From Lamellibrachia satsuma (Eukaryota; Annelida; Polychaeta; Sabellida; Siboglinidae), in NCBI GenBank assembly GCA_033239005.1, contig BSQZ01000005.1:1454501-1518500 (forward strand): a stretch of DNA of 64,000 nucleotides. The letters run 5' to 3'. Every line of letters begins with the position of its first letter. The first letter of the stretch is position 1. Positions 13,555 to 27,300 of the stretch are shown here, one piece after another. The position numbers and the translations under genes were made by a program. The notes beneath the pieces are model-generated. The model did not search any database and was not told the DNA's origin. It was given only the letters and a program-made list of their open reading frames with translations.

Positions 13555-13868
13555 TCAGCTCAACATGTTATGCCAACTTATATATTGGGGCGGCATAAAT
13601 TTGTTTGCAATTTTCCATTGACTTTCGATCATAACTGCACATAAATAAAGCAGAAAATTCAACGAAAAACACGACGGAGTGTCTGGCAGCTTCACATTTG
13701 CTGCCATGTTTGTTGAAAGCTTGACGGAGGTTGCTGACGTTGTTAGGCAAAGAGTCACGAGACGGATCCACCAATTCATCGTCATAGACGCTCTTCGGAA
13801 AGAGTATGACGTCCGCCAGGAATCGCTCGTGGGCCCTGGGGTGACTCTGGGCCCTCTCCGAGATCTGC
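13555..13868 (-). other. Possible orphan exon
   Basis: On the minus strand, a GATCTGCAG acceptor-like site (junction near 13868) opens a frame of about 100 codons to a stop at 13568. The first 60 residues have coding-like composition, including AHERFLADVILFPKSVYDDE. No family is recognised, no partner exon could be joined, and the plus strand is also open here. It may be the remains of a gene or transposon. Confidence 0.25.
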
Positions 13869-14215
13869 AGATCTCATTGCAGTGGGACAAGAGGTTCCGA
13901 TCGGAAGTGACTCTCAGTCGAGAGAACCCGGTTTCGAATCATCTTGCTGCTGTTTCGAAACTTTTGCAATTCTGTTCACACCGCATTGTCACAGTTCACT
14001 CAGTACTGAGTACGTAGCTACAGACAGAGGTGGATTTGTGAACAAATTGTCTTCGCGCAATAATAGCAGCGTGGCCGAATGCTCCCAATAGAAGTCGAGA
14101 TGGCGCTGGAATGAACAGGTCTGCCAGGGGGTGAAGTGTAAGGTCTGCCGGGGGGTGAAGTGTAAAGTGCTTTGAGCAGTCCCAAGGACCGGATACCGCG
14201 CTATATACCTTTTTC
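13865..14215 (+). mobile_element. tRNA-derived SINE, copy 1
   Basis: The head carries a B-box-like GGTTTCGAATC after an A-box-like stretch. The body (GAGGTGGATTTGTGAACAA, then CAACGTTGCTGAAT-type sequence) is shared with copies at about 28818 and 37385. The tail is GTGTAAAGTGCTTTGAGCAG..GGATACCGCGCTATATA. The GTGTAAAG segment is locally duplicated (14133-14167). Confidence 0.65.
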
Positions 14216-15268
14216 AGCCATTGCAGTGACGTCACAAACTTATAGCAATGACGTCACAAACAATAGGTGTCGTGCGTGTTGTGAATATTGTCTATTTAAT
14301 TATGCGGATATTTCCATTATGGCTAAATCTCATTTCAATTTTAAATTAATTAATGTCACATTCGAAAAAAGGTTGTATATATAACCTTAGGGAAATCCAA
14401 GCCATGGCATCATTTAACAAACATTCTAGAACTAGTCACATCTGGATCAGTGACGAGATCAGTACCTGCTAAAATGGAGCGCATTTGCGCTTCTGCGTTA
14501 TCCGGCTGAACAGTAGTAACTATAACGTTATCTCTGTTGACCGCAATGTCACGAAAGACTTGCACAAACTCTACCATTGTGTTTATTGTTATGATGGCAA
14601 ATCCACTGGAATTTACAGATTTTCATTAAAATAATTTACTGTGTGCTGGCCATATATATGTCTGGAATAAAACTACTGATCCATTCATTTAATGGCAATG
14701 GCAGCAGGTACGCAATAATTCGTCAATAAATCTGCACAGTGACGCATAAGGCTGAATAGCTGAACTACGCAACCAGTACAATAAATGGATAATTGGGGAA
14801 ACGCATGCACGCCCATGCATGAGTCACGCCTTGGTGGAGGTTCTGTGTATCTCGTAAAACCCACCCTCCAGCAGAGCAACCGTCACCACCGAAACGACTA
14901 GAAGGAAAACCGCAGAACGTTCACCTCAAGTCATTGGATGAGTTTGTCGCAGCGCATTCAGCCAGCCTAGTCCATTCATTCTAGACCGACCAGAGCTTCG
15001 TGGTGGACGGTGTCCCTACTGTAGTCCAATTCTGCAGCGTACATTGAAGGCTGCAATAAGTTCAGACTGCTAATAATCTTCAAGTACACTGCTGAAAGAG
15101 CAATTCAACAAACTCATTAAAAATTACGGAAAACAAAAACAGTACCTTCTCTAAATCGAGCAAAACCACTGGAATTATCCACATTGGTGTTAACAATAGA
15201 AGAGTCACGCTATAATAAAAAATGCAATACCACATGACGTTCTAGTTTCTCGTAATATGACATGGTAA
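14216..15268. other. Unassigned stretch
   Basis: No exon, RNA gene or complete transposon was recognised. Confidence 0.35.
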
Positions 15269-15386
15269 CTACCTCTCAAACTCAATGAAAATGAATGGTG
15301 ATATAATGCACCCCTGTATTACGTCAGTCTTGACTTCAACTGTCTCAAATAGTTTTCCATTATGTATAACTTGGCAGGTGGAGTTT
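15269..15386 (-). mobile_element. LINE reverse transcriptase fragment
   Basis: The minus strand encodes CQVIHNGKLFETVEVKTDVI followed by QGCIISPFIF. This corresponds to the '..V.NG......VKTGVRQGC.LSPFLF' segment of non-LTR reverse transcriptases, just before the catalytic YADD. The fragment is abruptly bounded by the CCGA array at its N-terminal side. Confidence 0.6.
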
Positions 15387-15946
15387 CGACCGACCGACCG
15401 ACCGACCGACCGACCGACCGACCGACCGACCGACCGACCGACCGACCGACCGACCGACCGACCGACCGACCGACCGACCGACCGACCGACCGACCGACCG
15501 ACCGACCGACCGACCGACCGACCGACCGACCGACCGACCGACCGACCGACCGACCGACCGACCGACCGACCGACCGACCGACCGACCGACCGACCGACCG
15601 ACCGACCGACCGACCGACCGACCGACCGACCGACCGACCGACCGACCGACCGACCGACCGACCGACCGACCGACCGACCGACCGACCGACCGACCGACCG
15701 ACCGACCGACCGACCGACCGACCGACCGACCGACCGACCGACCGACCGACCGACCGACCGACCGACCGACCGACCGACCGACCGACCGACCGACCGACCG
15801 ACCGACCGACCGACCGACCGACCGACCGACCGACCGACCGACCGACCGACCGACCGACCGACCGACCGACCGACCGACCGACCGACCGACCGACCGACCG
15901 ACCGACCGACCGACCGACCGACCGACCGACCGACCGACCGACCGAC
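15387..15946. repeat. (CGAC)n tetranucleotide array, 560 bp, pure
   Basis: About 140 uninterrupted tetranucleotide units. The unit has no stop in any frame, so it generates long spurious PTDR and GRSV frames. It directly abuts a LINE reverse transcriptase fragment. Confidence 0.98.
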
Positions 15947-16580
15947 GTAGGCGCGTAGGCCGTGCGCGTCAATATGCTTTCGCATAACACCCGTATGTAT
16001 ATAAACATAACAAACGTAGAACATAGACACACACAATACGTGCATGAACATATACTACCAACATACTATTTAAAATTACACAAACATTTATTTATCATAA
16101 ACACGTCAATACATAGTTCAGAAATAAATGATTGGAACAAATAAGTCTCGGAGGCGCTGCTTTAACGATGAAGTGCACCGTCATACAAGTAAAGTACAAC
16201 ACATGTAGATGGTGATAATAAACCTGTTTGAATTTGTTCAAACTGAAAAGCCATCTGACAACTTTACACGTTTTGTTTCTGTCAATGCAACGTGTAACGA
16301 CATTATCAACTATTAAAGCTACGCTAGATAGCGCTAAACGTCACGACAACAACGAAACGAAAAGTCGAAGGTGAAAGCAACTGAATGACTTTATAGTTAT
16401 TCAACTTCATGTTAGTGTGAACAGCTCAAAATCGTCACTTCTTTAAATAAACGTCCGTATATACATATTATGTTAAAATAATGTTCGTATAAACGTATGT
16501 ATAGTTACAGTTTGTGACAGTTTTCAAAACAATCACCTGAACATGCAGAGTTCAGTTGTTTGTGTTCTACATTTCACGCA
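15947..16580. other. Region downstream of the Cys-rich membrane protein gene
   Basis: Probably 3' flank or 3' UTR of the minus-strand gene ending at 16581. Nothing else was recognised. Confidence 0.35.
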
Positions 16581-19500
16581 CTAAATATGTGGATTCGGCT
16601 GTTTTTGTCCCGGTACTCCTAAATTGGCGCATGTCTCGTTGCCACTCCCGCTTGCAATCTCTCGTGACGCGTCATTGCCGTTCACCGTCGGCGTAAGGAT
16701 CGTTGGTTGCACGTCATAGCTGGTCACACTATTGCTTTCTCTGTCGTTTTTCGTCAGATTCATGGCGTGTGTGGTGGTCTCACGAGACAAGTGACTCGGT
16801 GACGCTTTCTCAATTATGACGGCCTCTTCCACGGCTGTCTTGTTCCTGCCAGAATAACAGTGACACTTACGCATGAACTAGGAACTATTTTATTACACAC
16901 GAACAATGACTCATTCTTGTAAATTTTATTAACCAAACATGGGTACGCATGCACTAGCATCATGTAATTAGTTCGCGAGTATAGTGCGCGCACTTCATAC
17001 GCAAGTACGCATGCACACACGCACGCACGCACACGTTATATAAGCATAGAGACTAAATTAATGAATCCGATCGGTGATGCCATCTGACGGTAACAACCAA
17101 ACCATATGTCTAGGCCCAAACTCTTTTTTCGACCAGTTTACAAAGGTGGGCGATAGTTGTCAGTCGGCTAAACGAGACCACTACTATAATTGAGGTCAGT
17201 GAGCGAGGCTGTCAAGTGGAATGAAACAGTCTCGCTTATCCGACTCTCGCTCGCCTTCGTACGTGAACTCGCCGAGAACAGAGCCTGGCTCCAAAGGCAT
17301 GGTTTACCATAGGCAAAGTCAATCGCCCTACAATGTTTTTCTATCTGGCTGTTGCTACTAGTACGGCGAAGATCTCGCTCGGCCGAAACGTAAGTATTTT
17401 CATGAAACGTGAAACCTTACAAAAACGCCATAAACAGAGCGCAATAAACACGTCTTTCGTGTCTGTATGCATTCTTATATGTATATCACTAAAGTTACCT
17501 GACAATAACCATGTAAAAGTGTGAAATTATTCCTTTTTTGTCAGAACGCATGTGCTTGTCAAGGTTTGTATATAACCGGATGTTGTTGTGAGCGAGATTA
17601 GCAAGCGGGATTTCCATAGATCTATATAAGGTCACGCTAAGAATTGCCGTCTGCTGGCCATAGAGTTACATCATTAATAATGCCCCTATAAACTACTAAC
17701 TTACTAACGGGTGTTTTATTTATGCCTGTGCTGCTGGCCCATTCTGGCCTCATTCTACACGAAATCGCGTTTGATCATGTGACGCAAAGGCAACATCACG
17801 TGCACAGTATGGCGGCTAATTGTGAAATGTTTTCTATGTCACCGATAAAAGTACTCATAAGTAATTATTTGGAGCACATTTCTTCAGTTTCTTGACGCCC
17901 AATCGTCGGTTGTATTTCACGGAATACACATGTGAAACGGTTAGTGCGTGTCGGTTTTAAAACTTAAGTTATTAGTTCCGTAGCCAAATGGCTACGGAAG
18001 TTAGCAAATGCCCGCCAGGCCTTTCGCCCCAGAGACGAAGAGCGGGGTGAAAAATTTTGCCTACGTTTACCATGGTTTTACTATTACCCACTCCATTTGT
18101 CTCTATTTGTCAGTAATGCAGATCAATACTTCATGTGGTATTTGGCTCTTGTCTTACCTGCGCATGGTCGTGAATCGCTGGTAGAGGTTTGCACCCTCGC
18201 AAAGGTAGTTATCCTTGCGGTAGCAACTCCACACGGCCGTCACTAGAAGAGCGATGCCGAACACAGATCCCCACACGGCGAGCTGCTCGTTCCTGCAACG
18301 GCACGAGACGTAGACAGACCCACAGAAGGATAAAGAAGCGTCAGGATAGATTAACTCAAATGATGTTAATTATATTTGTATTTCTAATAATAATATATAC
18401 GTATTTAATTAAGTGCAATGCTGTATTAGGCTAATTGAGATTGGAGATATATTAAGTGTCCAATTCGGATTCAGTTTAATCATGTCGTCGATTACGGTCA
18501 TTGTTACGAATGACCGGTTAAAGGTTGTACGTATGCTATTCGCCAGGTAATAGCACCGGCGTTAACTCTTTCCACGTGGTCAGCCTGTTTCTTCTGGTCT
18601 CCGCTTAACAATAACAGTGGCGCCACATAGTGAGCAGGGAACCAGTCATCTTCTGAACAGGTGCTCATTTGAAATGTAAAATTCAGGAGGTAATTTAAAG
18701 CGAAACAAAAGTCATGGGTGTGGCACGGCCAATGAAATTAAGATACTGTGTGTTCAACAAGAGTTTCATAGTAAGCATCTTGCTTGACATTCTTAATTGT
18801 AGCTATAAATGGTTGTTTTAGTAAATTTTCGGAAATTTATTCGTATTTCAATCAAACTGCTCTTTAAATGTCATAAAACAGGGTTATTCTGTCAAACAAC
18901 AAAACATGCATTTTACGAAATATCAAACCTATCTAGTAACCACTGCAACATGCCAGTTCGTTTGTGCAACTTGTGTATGTAGGTGTTTGTGAAATCATCA
19001 GATAAACTATTAAATTACTTAATGTTTGGGCAAACATTAATTGAAGTAAAATAGATACGTTGAAAACTCACGCATTTTACCCTTGGTGAACTGTTTTAAC
19101 TTTGTCATGTGATCGGCGAGAGGATGGAAGGCACGCCCTTGATCGGCACTCAGTCGCACAGTGTTTATAATTTTGGATATGTTTTAAGCCTTACCAAATC
19201 TAACGATTAAGTAAATTCTTTCAATGATGTGAATAAAAATATGTATTTTTTTTAAGTAAATCGATTGCGGATGTTACACAAACTATTCATACACTACATC
19301 TTTCGACATCAACAAATCGGATATGCGATTGGTTAAATCAGTTGAGGATGGGGTTTTAAGCAGTGAACCTCGTTGTACATTCGTTAGAAAGCAGGATTGC
19401 GGGGATAGTTACGTCGTCTTCGCTGTTTGTGTAGGACAGCATTCGAAGTGGTTCCTCTGTACGCAGCACACCGGGGCTGACGAACTATTGCAGTAGTACA

Positions 19501-22500
19501 CATTGACTGGGTAGGCGTCTAAAGACTGGTCCTTCAGGCACTTCGTCGCCGCTGGAACAGTGCATCATAGTTTAGTGGTGCAGAGAAACCGCGTAACCAA
19601 TTAAATAGGGTAAATAATCAACTGTGCGTGTGCGTATGATTGTGCAATACAACGAGGAATCAAGGTTAACTTTTAACTGGGTTGATAAATGTGCAGGGAG
19701 ATCAAAAAGATTGATGTCAAATGATGAATTTTCGAAATTGTCATAAGACTACAATGTCTTTTTATTTTCTTTTAAAATATTATTACAGCACTCGCTTTTG
19801 AGCCGTAATGATAATTTGTATTTTTATATAGCCACACGAAATGCATCTCACAGCGCTTTACAGAGAATTATAGCATATTGGTCAATAATGGAAACATGTA
19901 GTTGACAAGTAGACATGTAGTTGACAAGATGTCCAAGTTTGCGAAAATAACTGGGTGAGAAGAATTGCGGAGTGAGAAAAATTGCGGAGTGAGAAGAATT
20001 GGGAGTGAGAAGAATTGCGGAGTGAGAAGCGAAGACAAGCGAAGAAACAGAGTTTCAGAAGGAAGCTGGTGATGAGTCGTGGGATGGACACGTGGAATGA
20101 ACGGAAGGAGACGGTTGACGAAGAGAGCAGATGCGCTCATAGTGGAGGGTAGAAGGAGAGGAGGAAGACCGAGACTAAGATGGGAGGATTGCGCGAAGAG
20201 AGATTTGGCGGAAGTGGGTTAAAGTTAGTTGAGAAGGAGAACGAGGGATAGATTGGGGTAGAGAAGGGTGTTGGAGACAGCAGTGAAAACAGGGTTAGAA
20301 GGGTTGGAGACAGCAGTGAAACGTGATGGGGGATGGAAGAAGAATGGGAACACAAATCGACGACGGGCGTCGGTGCCAGTCTCACCCTGGACTTCAGGGA
20401 TAAAGAGGAGAGCAAAAACAACATTATAAATTATTCATTACAAAACCTGTCGAATTAACATATGATTCTATGCGTAAACAAATCATCCACACGTAAATAA
20501 CCCTAACACGTTGATGCTTCCCTTTGTAATTTGTGATTGTTTCCTCGTAATAATATTGCGCTGGTGTTATCGTTAGAACTGGGATAGTTGCAGTTCGGAT
20601 GTTTCTAAACCCCGTCATATCTGACGATGATTAAGGATTGAGAACGAAGCGCGTATTGAGTGCAAAATAAACAACAATGGCTGCTTCAAGAATGGGACGT
20701 TGTCTTAAACATGACGTTGTCTAAAGCCCAACGTAATTAATGTTAACCTACTATATTTACGTTTGTTTAGACAATAGCCAGCATTGTCGTGGGGCACACT
20801 TGATTACGTACATTCACACCACACATTTAGACACATTAGATGGACAATGAATACGTCTAAGTCGCTTGGTACACGTGTGTGCGTGCGTGCGTGCGTGCGC
20901 GCGTGCGTGTGTGCGTTGAGCACGTGACCCGAGCGCAAAGCGTTTCTGCTCAGACTGTATCGTGTTGCAACTTACACAACAGGGAGTTCTAAGCCTGCTT
21001 GATCGGATAATTCGGTAATCCTTCTAAATACGGCGGAATTATCGGAACTGACTGGATTTAGTTTACCGGACAAACATTACTAACAGCACGTGAACAAAAA
21101 GATAAGCCGAAGTATTGTCTGGTTGCGCTACTGCGGTTGAATGTTTCCATTGGTGGTTCGATAAAACCCTTTGTTGCTTACGCCAACGCGTTATAGTGTT
21201 ACTAACGTCAAGCTGAACAACCGACTGATAATTACTATCTGAACAAAACAGCAGGAAATAGATTTAGCCACAAAGGCTTTGCGTAGGCTCCTAATAATGA
21301 GTGATTCTTTTTTACAAGATCAAATGTCGGGGGTTCGGCGTGGTGCTCGACAAAAATAGAATTCGAATGAACCCCAAATCCTACTCCGGCCTACTCAATA
21401 AACCATTACGAGAAGTAACTACTTTGTACTAGCTTACAACTGATTTACTCTTGCTCTTGAAGCCGCGATGATTTATGACACCAATCAGAAGAGCTGGGTT
21501 GAAAGACTCGTGCATAGTCGTCCAGTTTTAGTGTGCAAAGCTAGTTGCAATCTTCGAGACGTTATGAGTGATGTGACATTTTGATGACCTGTGGAAGAAT
21601 AAACGTGATCGATAGATCGCGTAGTTTTACGGATCACTGTATGCGTAAAATGACGCGAGGTAGGAGTTAATCGGGGCCACTGAATAGATTAGTTCAGACT
21701 TTACAATGACAATGTCGTAATCAATGCCACCACCTGAACGTCCTTTCACAAAGCCACGGCCTTCCCTACGCGGTGCGTCGTCAGCAAGACATGCATATAC
21801 GCTTATTTGTGGTTAATGTAAAGCAGGTACTGCGTTATGTCACGAGCACATCATTGAACACGGAGAATCACATTGTGAACAATCTTGCCCAAAAACATCA
21901 CCCCATGGAGATGTCGCCAGACTGGGTTGCTCAGATTGTTCAAAAAAAAAAGTACGAGGAAACTTGTCAACTGGCGCTCGATGGTAGCCAAGTGAAAGTT
22001 GTGCGAACGTTATATTTGATGCCAAAGGTGACCAGACTACTGTAAAACTAGCTTTGACATTGCCACACACAAGTGCTATTGTTTTTATTTATTGAATGTT
22101 GACTGCGGCTACTGCTGTTCGAACTCCCTTCTTCGGATTATACACAACACGTCCTCATAGGCCTACATTGATTGATAATCTCTGCTTTCTTTACTCGTAC
22201 GATCGCACCCGTGACTTGCTATGACGCTTCCTGACGAGCGCTGTGGCGCTGGCCACACGTGAGCCGCGGACGTGATCGTTGCAGTTTTTTTTTTGTTTTC
22301 AGGCGAGGTAGTTGTGTAAATACGTTTTTGGATCGATAAACGCAAGTGGCATGGTTTGAGAGTCTTTGAAATAAGTAGTGATGCCCTTTTTTGAAATATA
22401 TCAATACCGTGTATGGGACGAGAGAGACGAAGTTGGAGGGACGGACCTGAACCGGAAGCAAGGCTTAGAAGTGGAATATTCGTACCGTATGAAGGAACAT

Positions 22501-24295
22501 ATCCGGATGTTAGACGAAGATTGTGTAACTCAGGACAATCATAGAAAACACGCATAGCGTTGCGACTAATCGTGTGTCTATGACAACGCGCGAACTCTGA
22601 GAAATGATTAAAACGTCAGATTAATTCTTAGAATGAGTTAGTCGTGTTACCTGGATAGATATATATCACGCAAAATGCTCTAGATCAATAAAGTAGTTGT
22701 ATTACCGTGCATTATCCCGCTGGATAGCAAACGGCTGCCTCGTTCTGAGAATCCTTATGCTAAGCACGTTTCTGAACGTCGAGTGGATATCAGCACGGCT
22801 AGATATCAGCACGGCTAGATATCAGCACGGCTCGCCGTTGAAGAATGAAAAATACAACTTATTATGAACGCATCACACGTTTATATAATCGCATGCGTTT
22901 TGCTGCAGCGAAAAGAAGAACAAGAATTTTTTTTACAAAATTGCCATCCAAAACAAAAACAGATGGCAGGTGGACAAACAAGTAATTGGCTTATCGAGAA
23001 TCAAAAATATTTCTAGTTATGCCCTTCTGAGATACTTGTCAATTTGTTTTTAAAACATGTTCAGTCTACTTGCATTTACACAATCTGCAGATAATTTGTT
23101 CCTTTCATTTATTGTCTTCTGTGAGAATGAATACTTTCTGATATCCACTCTACATTTATCCTTCATTAGTATTACTTCGTGTACTTAAGTTATTTTTAAG
23201 TGAACAAAATGTTTATATAAATATTTTCATACCCATTGAACATCTTAAAAACGTCAATTTGATCTCATCTTAACCTCCTTGTCTCTATGGTTGTTAAACC
23301 ACATTCTCTTAGACGTTTTTTATACCTAAGATATCTCAGTTGTGGAATCAGTTTAGTTGCTCTCCTCTGTTTTCGTCCCAATGTATCTACATCCTTCATA
23401 TCATATGGTATGCAAACTAATGTACAATATTCTAAATGAAGTCTAATTATTGTTTTATACACAGGCACAAATAACTTATTTTCCTTATAAATTATATTTC
23501 TCCAATTCAACCCAAGAATTATATTACCCTTTGACGTTGCAATCCTACACTACTTTGAAACTTTCATATCAACACTACTTTGAAACTTTCATATTGTTAC
23601 TTTTAAGTATTTTTCTTTTATGGTAGTACCTAAAGCAGGACGTCCCATTTTATAATTTATAAATAATATAATTTTCGTGTCATGTGCGCAGGCATTTAGA
23701 TTTACCTAAATTGAATAACGTGTCCTTTTGCAGATCATTTCACTAATGTGACTAGATCGTTTTGTAAATGTTGTTTTTTTCATCGTGTGTAACCTTTCTA
23801 AAAAATGCAGTACCTTGCTTTTTATATTATCGTCGAAGTTATTAATATATATTAAGAATACCATAAATCCTAATACTAGTCCTTGTGGTACCCCACTCAA
23901 AACTTATTTCCAGTTTAAAGCCTCTCCATCTTCTATAACGCGTTGTCTTCCGTCAGTTGTTTTATCCTCGACACAATGGGCTTTTACTTTAAGTAGTAAT
24001 CTTTGATGTGACACTTTGTCAAAAGCTTTCTAAAAAAAACCAGCTTTCTGAAAAAAAAACCATTAGACCTACATCGTATCTACTGGCGAAACCTAATCTA
24101 ACCATTTAGTGATTTCTTCTAAAAATAAACTTTCTAATGATTTACAAATCATTGTTGGTAAACACACTGGTCTGAAATTCTATGACTTTTTAGAATTTAG
24201 TGTTACAACCGATGACAGTACATTTAATATCACTTCAGACTTACACGCAATGCATCACACATGTTCCGATATTACTTTTCAACCGCATGAACATG

Positions 24296-24360
<65 letters not shown>

Positions 24361-27300
24361 AGACCGAGTGACATTATGCACAATATAGATCCAGACAATC
24401 AATTTTATAACAATATACCAACCAATTCAAGATATTACAGTGATCAACAATTTATATGTAATGCCAAACCAGAAAGTGACCTATCGTTTATACATTTTAA
24501 TGCTCGAGATTTGAATAAGAAATTTCAAAAAAGATTAAGGATTTCATTGATGACCTTAAACTACCGTTTGACATTACAGCTATTTCAGAGACCTGGGCTG
24601 ATTCAAGAACAAGTGATGATTATTCACTAAATGGATATGCATTTTTTTTTCACATTGTAAGATATAACAGAAATGGAGGGGTGTGGCATTATATGTTAAT
24701 CAAAGATTCACTTACACACTTCGAGCAGTACAATCCAAGGTGATAAAGCATATATTTAAGTGTATCACTGTTGAATTGGACATGAAAAAATACAGAAATA
24801 TAATTGTGAATTGTGTCTACGAAACACCGAGGTTAGACATAGACCTATTTTGTGAGAGCATAGAACAGTTAGTTTATGCGTTTGTATGTGGTGATTTTAA
24901 TGTCGATCTCCTAAAACATGACATACACCATGGGACAAAGCCTTTTTTAGACTGTATGCGTGGTTTAGGCTTGCATCCGTTAATGGACAGACCGAGTCGA
25001 ATTACCACAAACTCGTGTACTTTGATAGATAATATATTTGCTAATCAAACGAATTACTTAGTTAGAACTGGGTTATTAATCAATGACATTATTGATCATT
25101 TTCCGACATTCACTTTATGTAATTATGAAATAGACAAACAGAAATGTGACACATTTAAATATGCAAGAAACGTAAATGATGATAAGGTATTTTTGCTTAT
25201 TGAAAGTTTGAGGCAAGAAAAGTGCGATAACGTGTTACAAACTGATGGTATAATCCTGGCGTGTACCAACTTTGTCAGCAGATTTAGTACATTGTACAAC
25301 CATCATTGCCCTGTTGAGAAGGTCATGATTAAGCAAACATGTAAGAAAAACCTGGTTTACAAGTAACGGGTAAGAGGTTATAGCTAAAGTGAAAGCGTTT
25401 ACAAAAAATAAATCTTCAGACTTTGAAGACATAAGTACGGATATTGTCGCAAAGGTCATCTGCAAAACTCTCACGCACATATGTAATACTTCGCTTAGAG
25501 CTGATGTGCTCCCATCAAGACTGAAAATTGTCATTGTTTAAAAGCGGTGCGAAAACCGACCGGCCAATTTCTGTCTTGCCGCAATTCTCAAAAGTGTTGG
25601 ACACAATTTTCCTTGCCAGAACAGACAGCTTTGTAAACGCCAATAACTTACATAATTCGAATCAGTACAGATTCCGTACAAATATGTCCGTCACACGCAG
25701 TAATGGAATTGATAGAGGAAATATAAAATGTTAAGGAAATAAAAATCATGCATTTATTGATCTAAGAAAAGCTTTTGATACAGTATACCATGGAATACTT
25801 ATCAAACAGTTAAGTTAGTATGGTGTGCATGGAGTAGCAAATGATTGGATTAAAAGCAACTTTTTGAACAGGAAGAAAAAATTGACGTGTATGTATCGGA
25901 GCTATTAGATGGCACGTGTGGAATTCCGCAGGGGTCTATTTTAGGTCCAAGATTATTTGTCCTCTATTTTAATGATATCTACAACGTATCAAAATGAGTA
26001 AAATTCATATTTTTTGGCAGATGATAAGAATATATTTTGTGCCTGTAACAATCTATTAGAACTACGAGATATGTTAAATAGAGAACTTGTCTAATTGTCG
26101 ATCTGATTTGCTCTAAACAAATTATAACTGAATTTGTTAAAAAAAACAATTATATATTATTCGGGAACCTTCCGCCAAATGTTGACATTTATTTGTGCAT
26201 AAATAAGGAATGAATAACCACATGGGGCAACATCTATGTTACAAACATTAGGTGCATTACAGTACTGCAGAAACGAACAGTTCGTCTAGTTTGTGGCAAA
26301 AACGTTTGGAGCATACCAGCACCCTCATTAAACAACTGCGTATTTTGACATTTGTAGACCTAGTTAAATTTAAGACAGCGATTATTATGTATAAGGCATA
26401 TCACAATGCACTACCTAATATTTTGGAAAACATGTTTAAACTGTATATTTCAGCTCATGGTACTCGACAGAAAGATGCCTTCAGAAGTGATCGTGTGCGC
26501 ACCAACGTAACATCAGTGTGCACTTCTGTTTGTGGAGTCAAACTGTGGCAGTCGTTGCATGAAAACTTCACTAGCTGCAGAAGCATAAAAACATTTAAAA
26601 CACTTATAACTTACATCTTCTTCATGTGTGTTAGGTCTAAAGATGTAAATAATTATAATCAAAGATTATATGTTGTAGGCACCGTATGCATTAGTTATGA
26701 GTTATGGATTTGTAATTTATATTTATTGTAAGATATTATATTTGTATCATGCATAACTACACGTATACTGGTTGGGATGAACCATAGATAAGTTCACTCC
26801 CTTTCCACCAACACTCTATTGTTTATTTATTTTTTAACATGTTGCAAATGGTGTTGTAATTTGTTATAAAGAAATTTGTAATGTTGGTTTTTGGAAATAA
26901 AATTACTGATTGACTGATTGATTGGTTACTTATTTCTCGAACCTTTTTTTTAATAAATGGTTTAATGTTTGCTCCTCTCCGTGTAAAAGGAACCACTACC
27001 TCTTTTAATGACCCTCTTGCAATTGGCATGCTAATTTTTTTACTGTTTCCATTAGTAGATTTGGCGGGTGGGTGAGTGGGTGGGTACGTGGGTGGTTCGG
27101 TCGGTTGTTCGTTCGTTCGTTCGTTCGTTCTTTCGTTCGTTCGTTCGTTCGTTCGTTCGTTCGTTCGTTCGTTCGTTCGTTCGTTCGGTCGGTCGGTCGG
27201 TCGGTCGGTCGGTCGGTCGGTCGGTCGGTCGGTCGGTCGGTCGGTCGGTCGGTCGGTCGGTCGGTCGGTCGGTCGGTCGGTCGGTCGGTCGGTCGGTCGG

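Noticed and set aside
15269..16051. Open frames of 200-260 codons reading GRSV or PTDR
   Set aside because: The CGAC unit has no stop codon in any frame; the frames are simple-repeat artefacts, as are those at 26823-27542 and 50210-50834.
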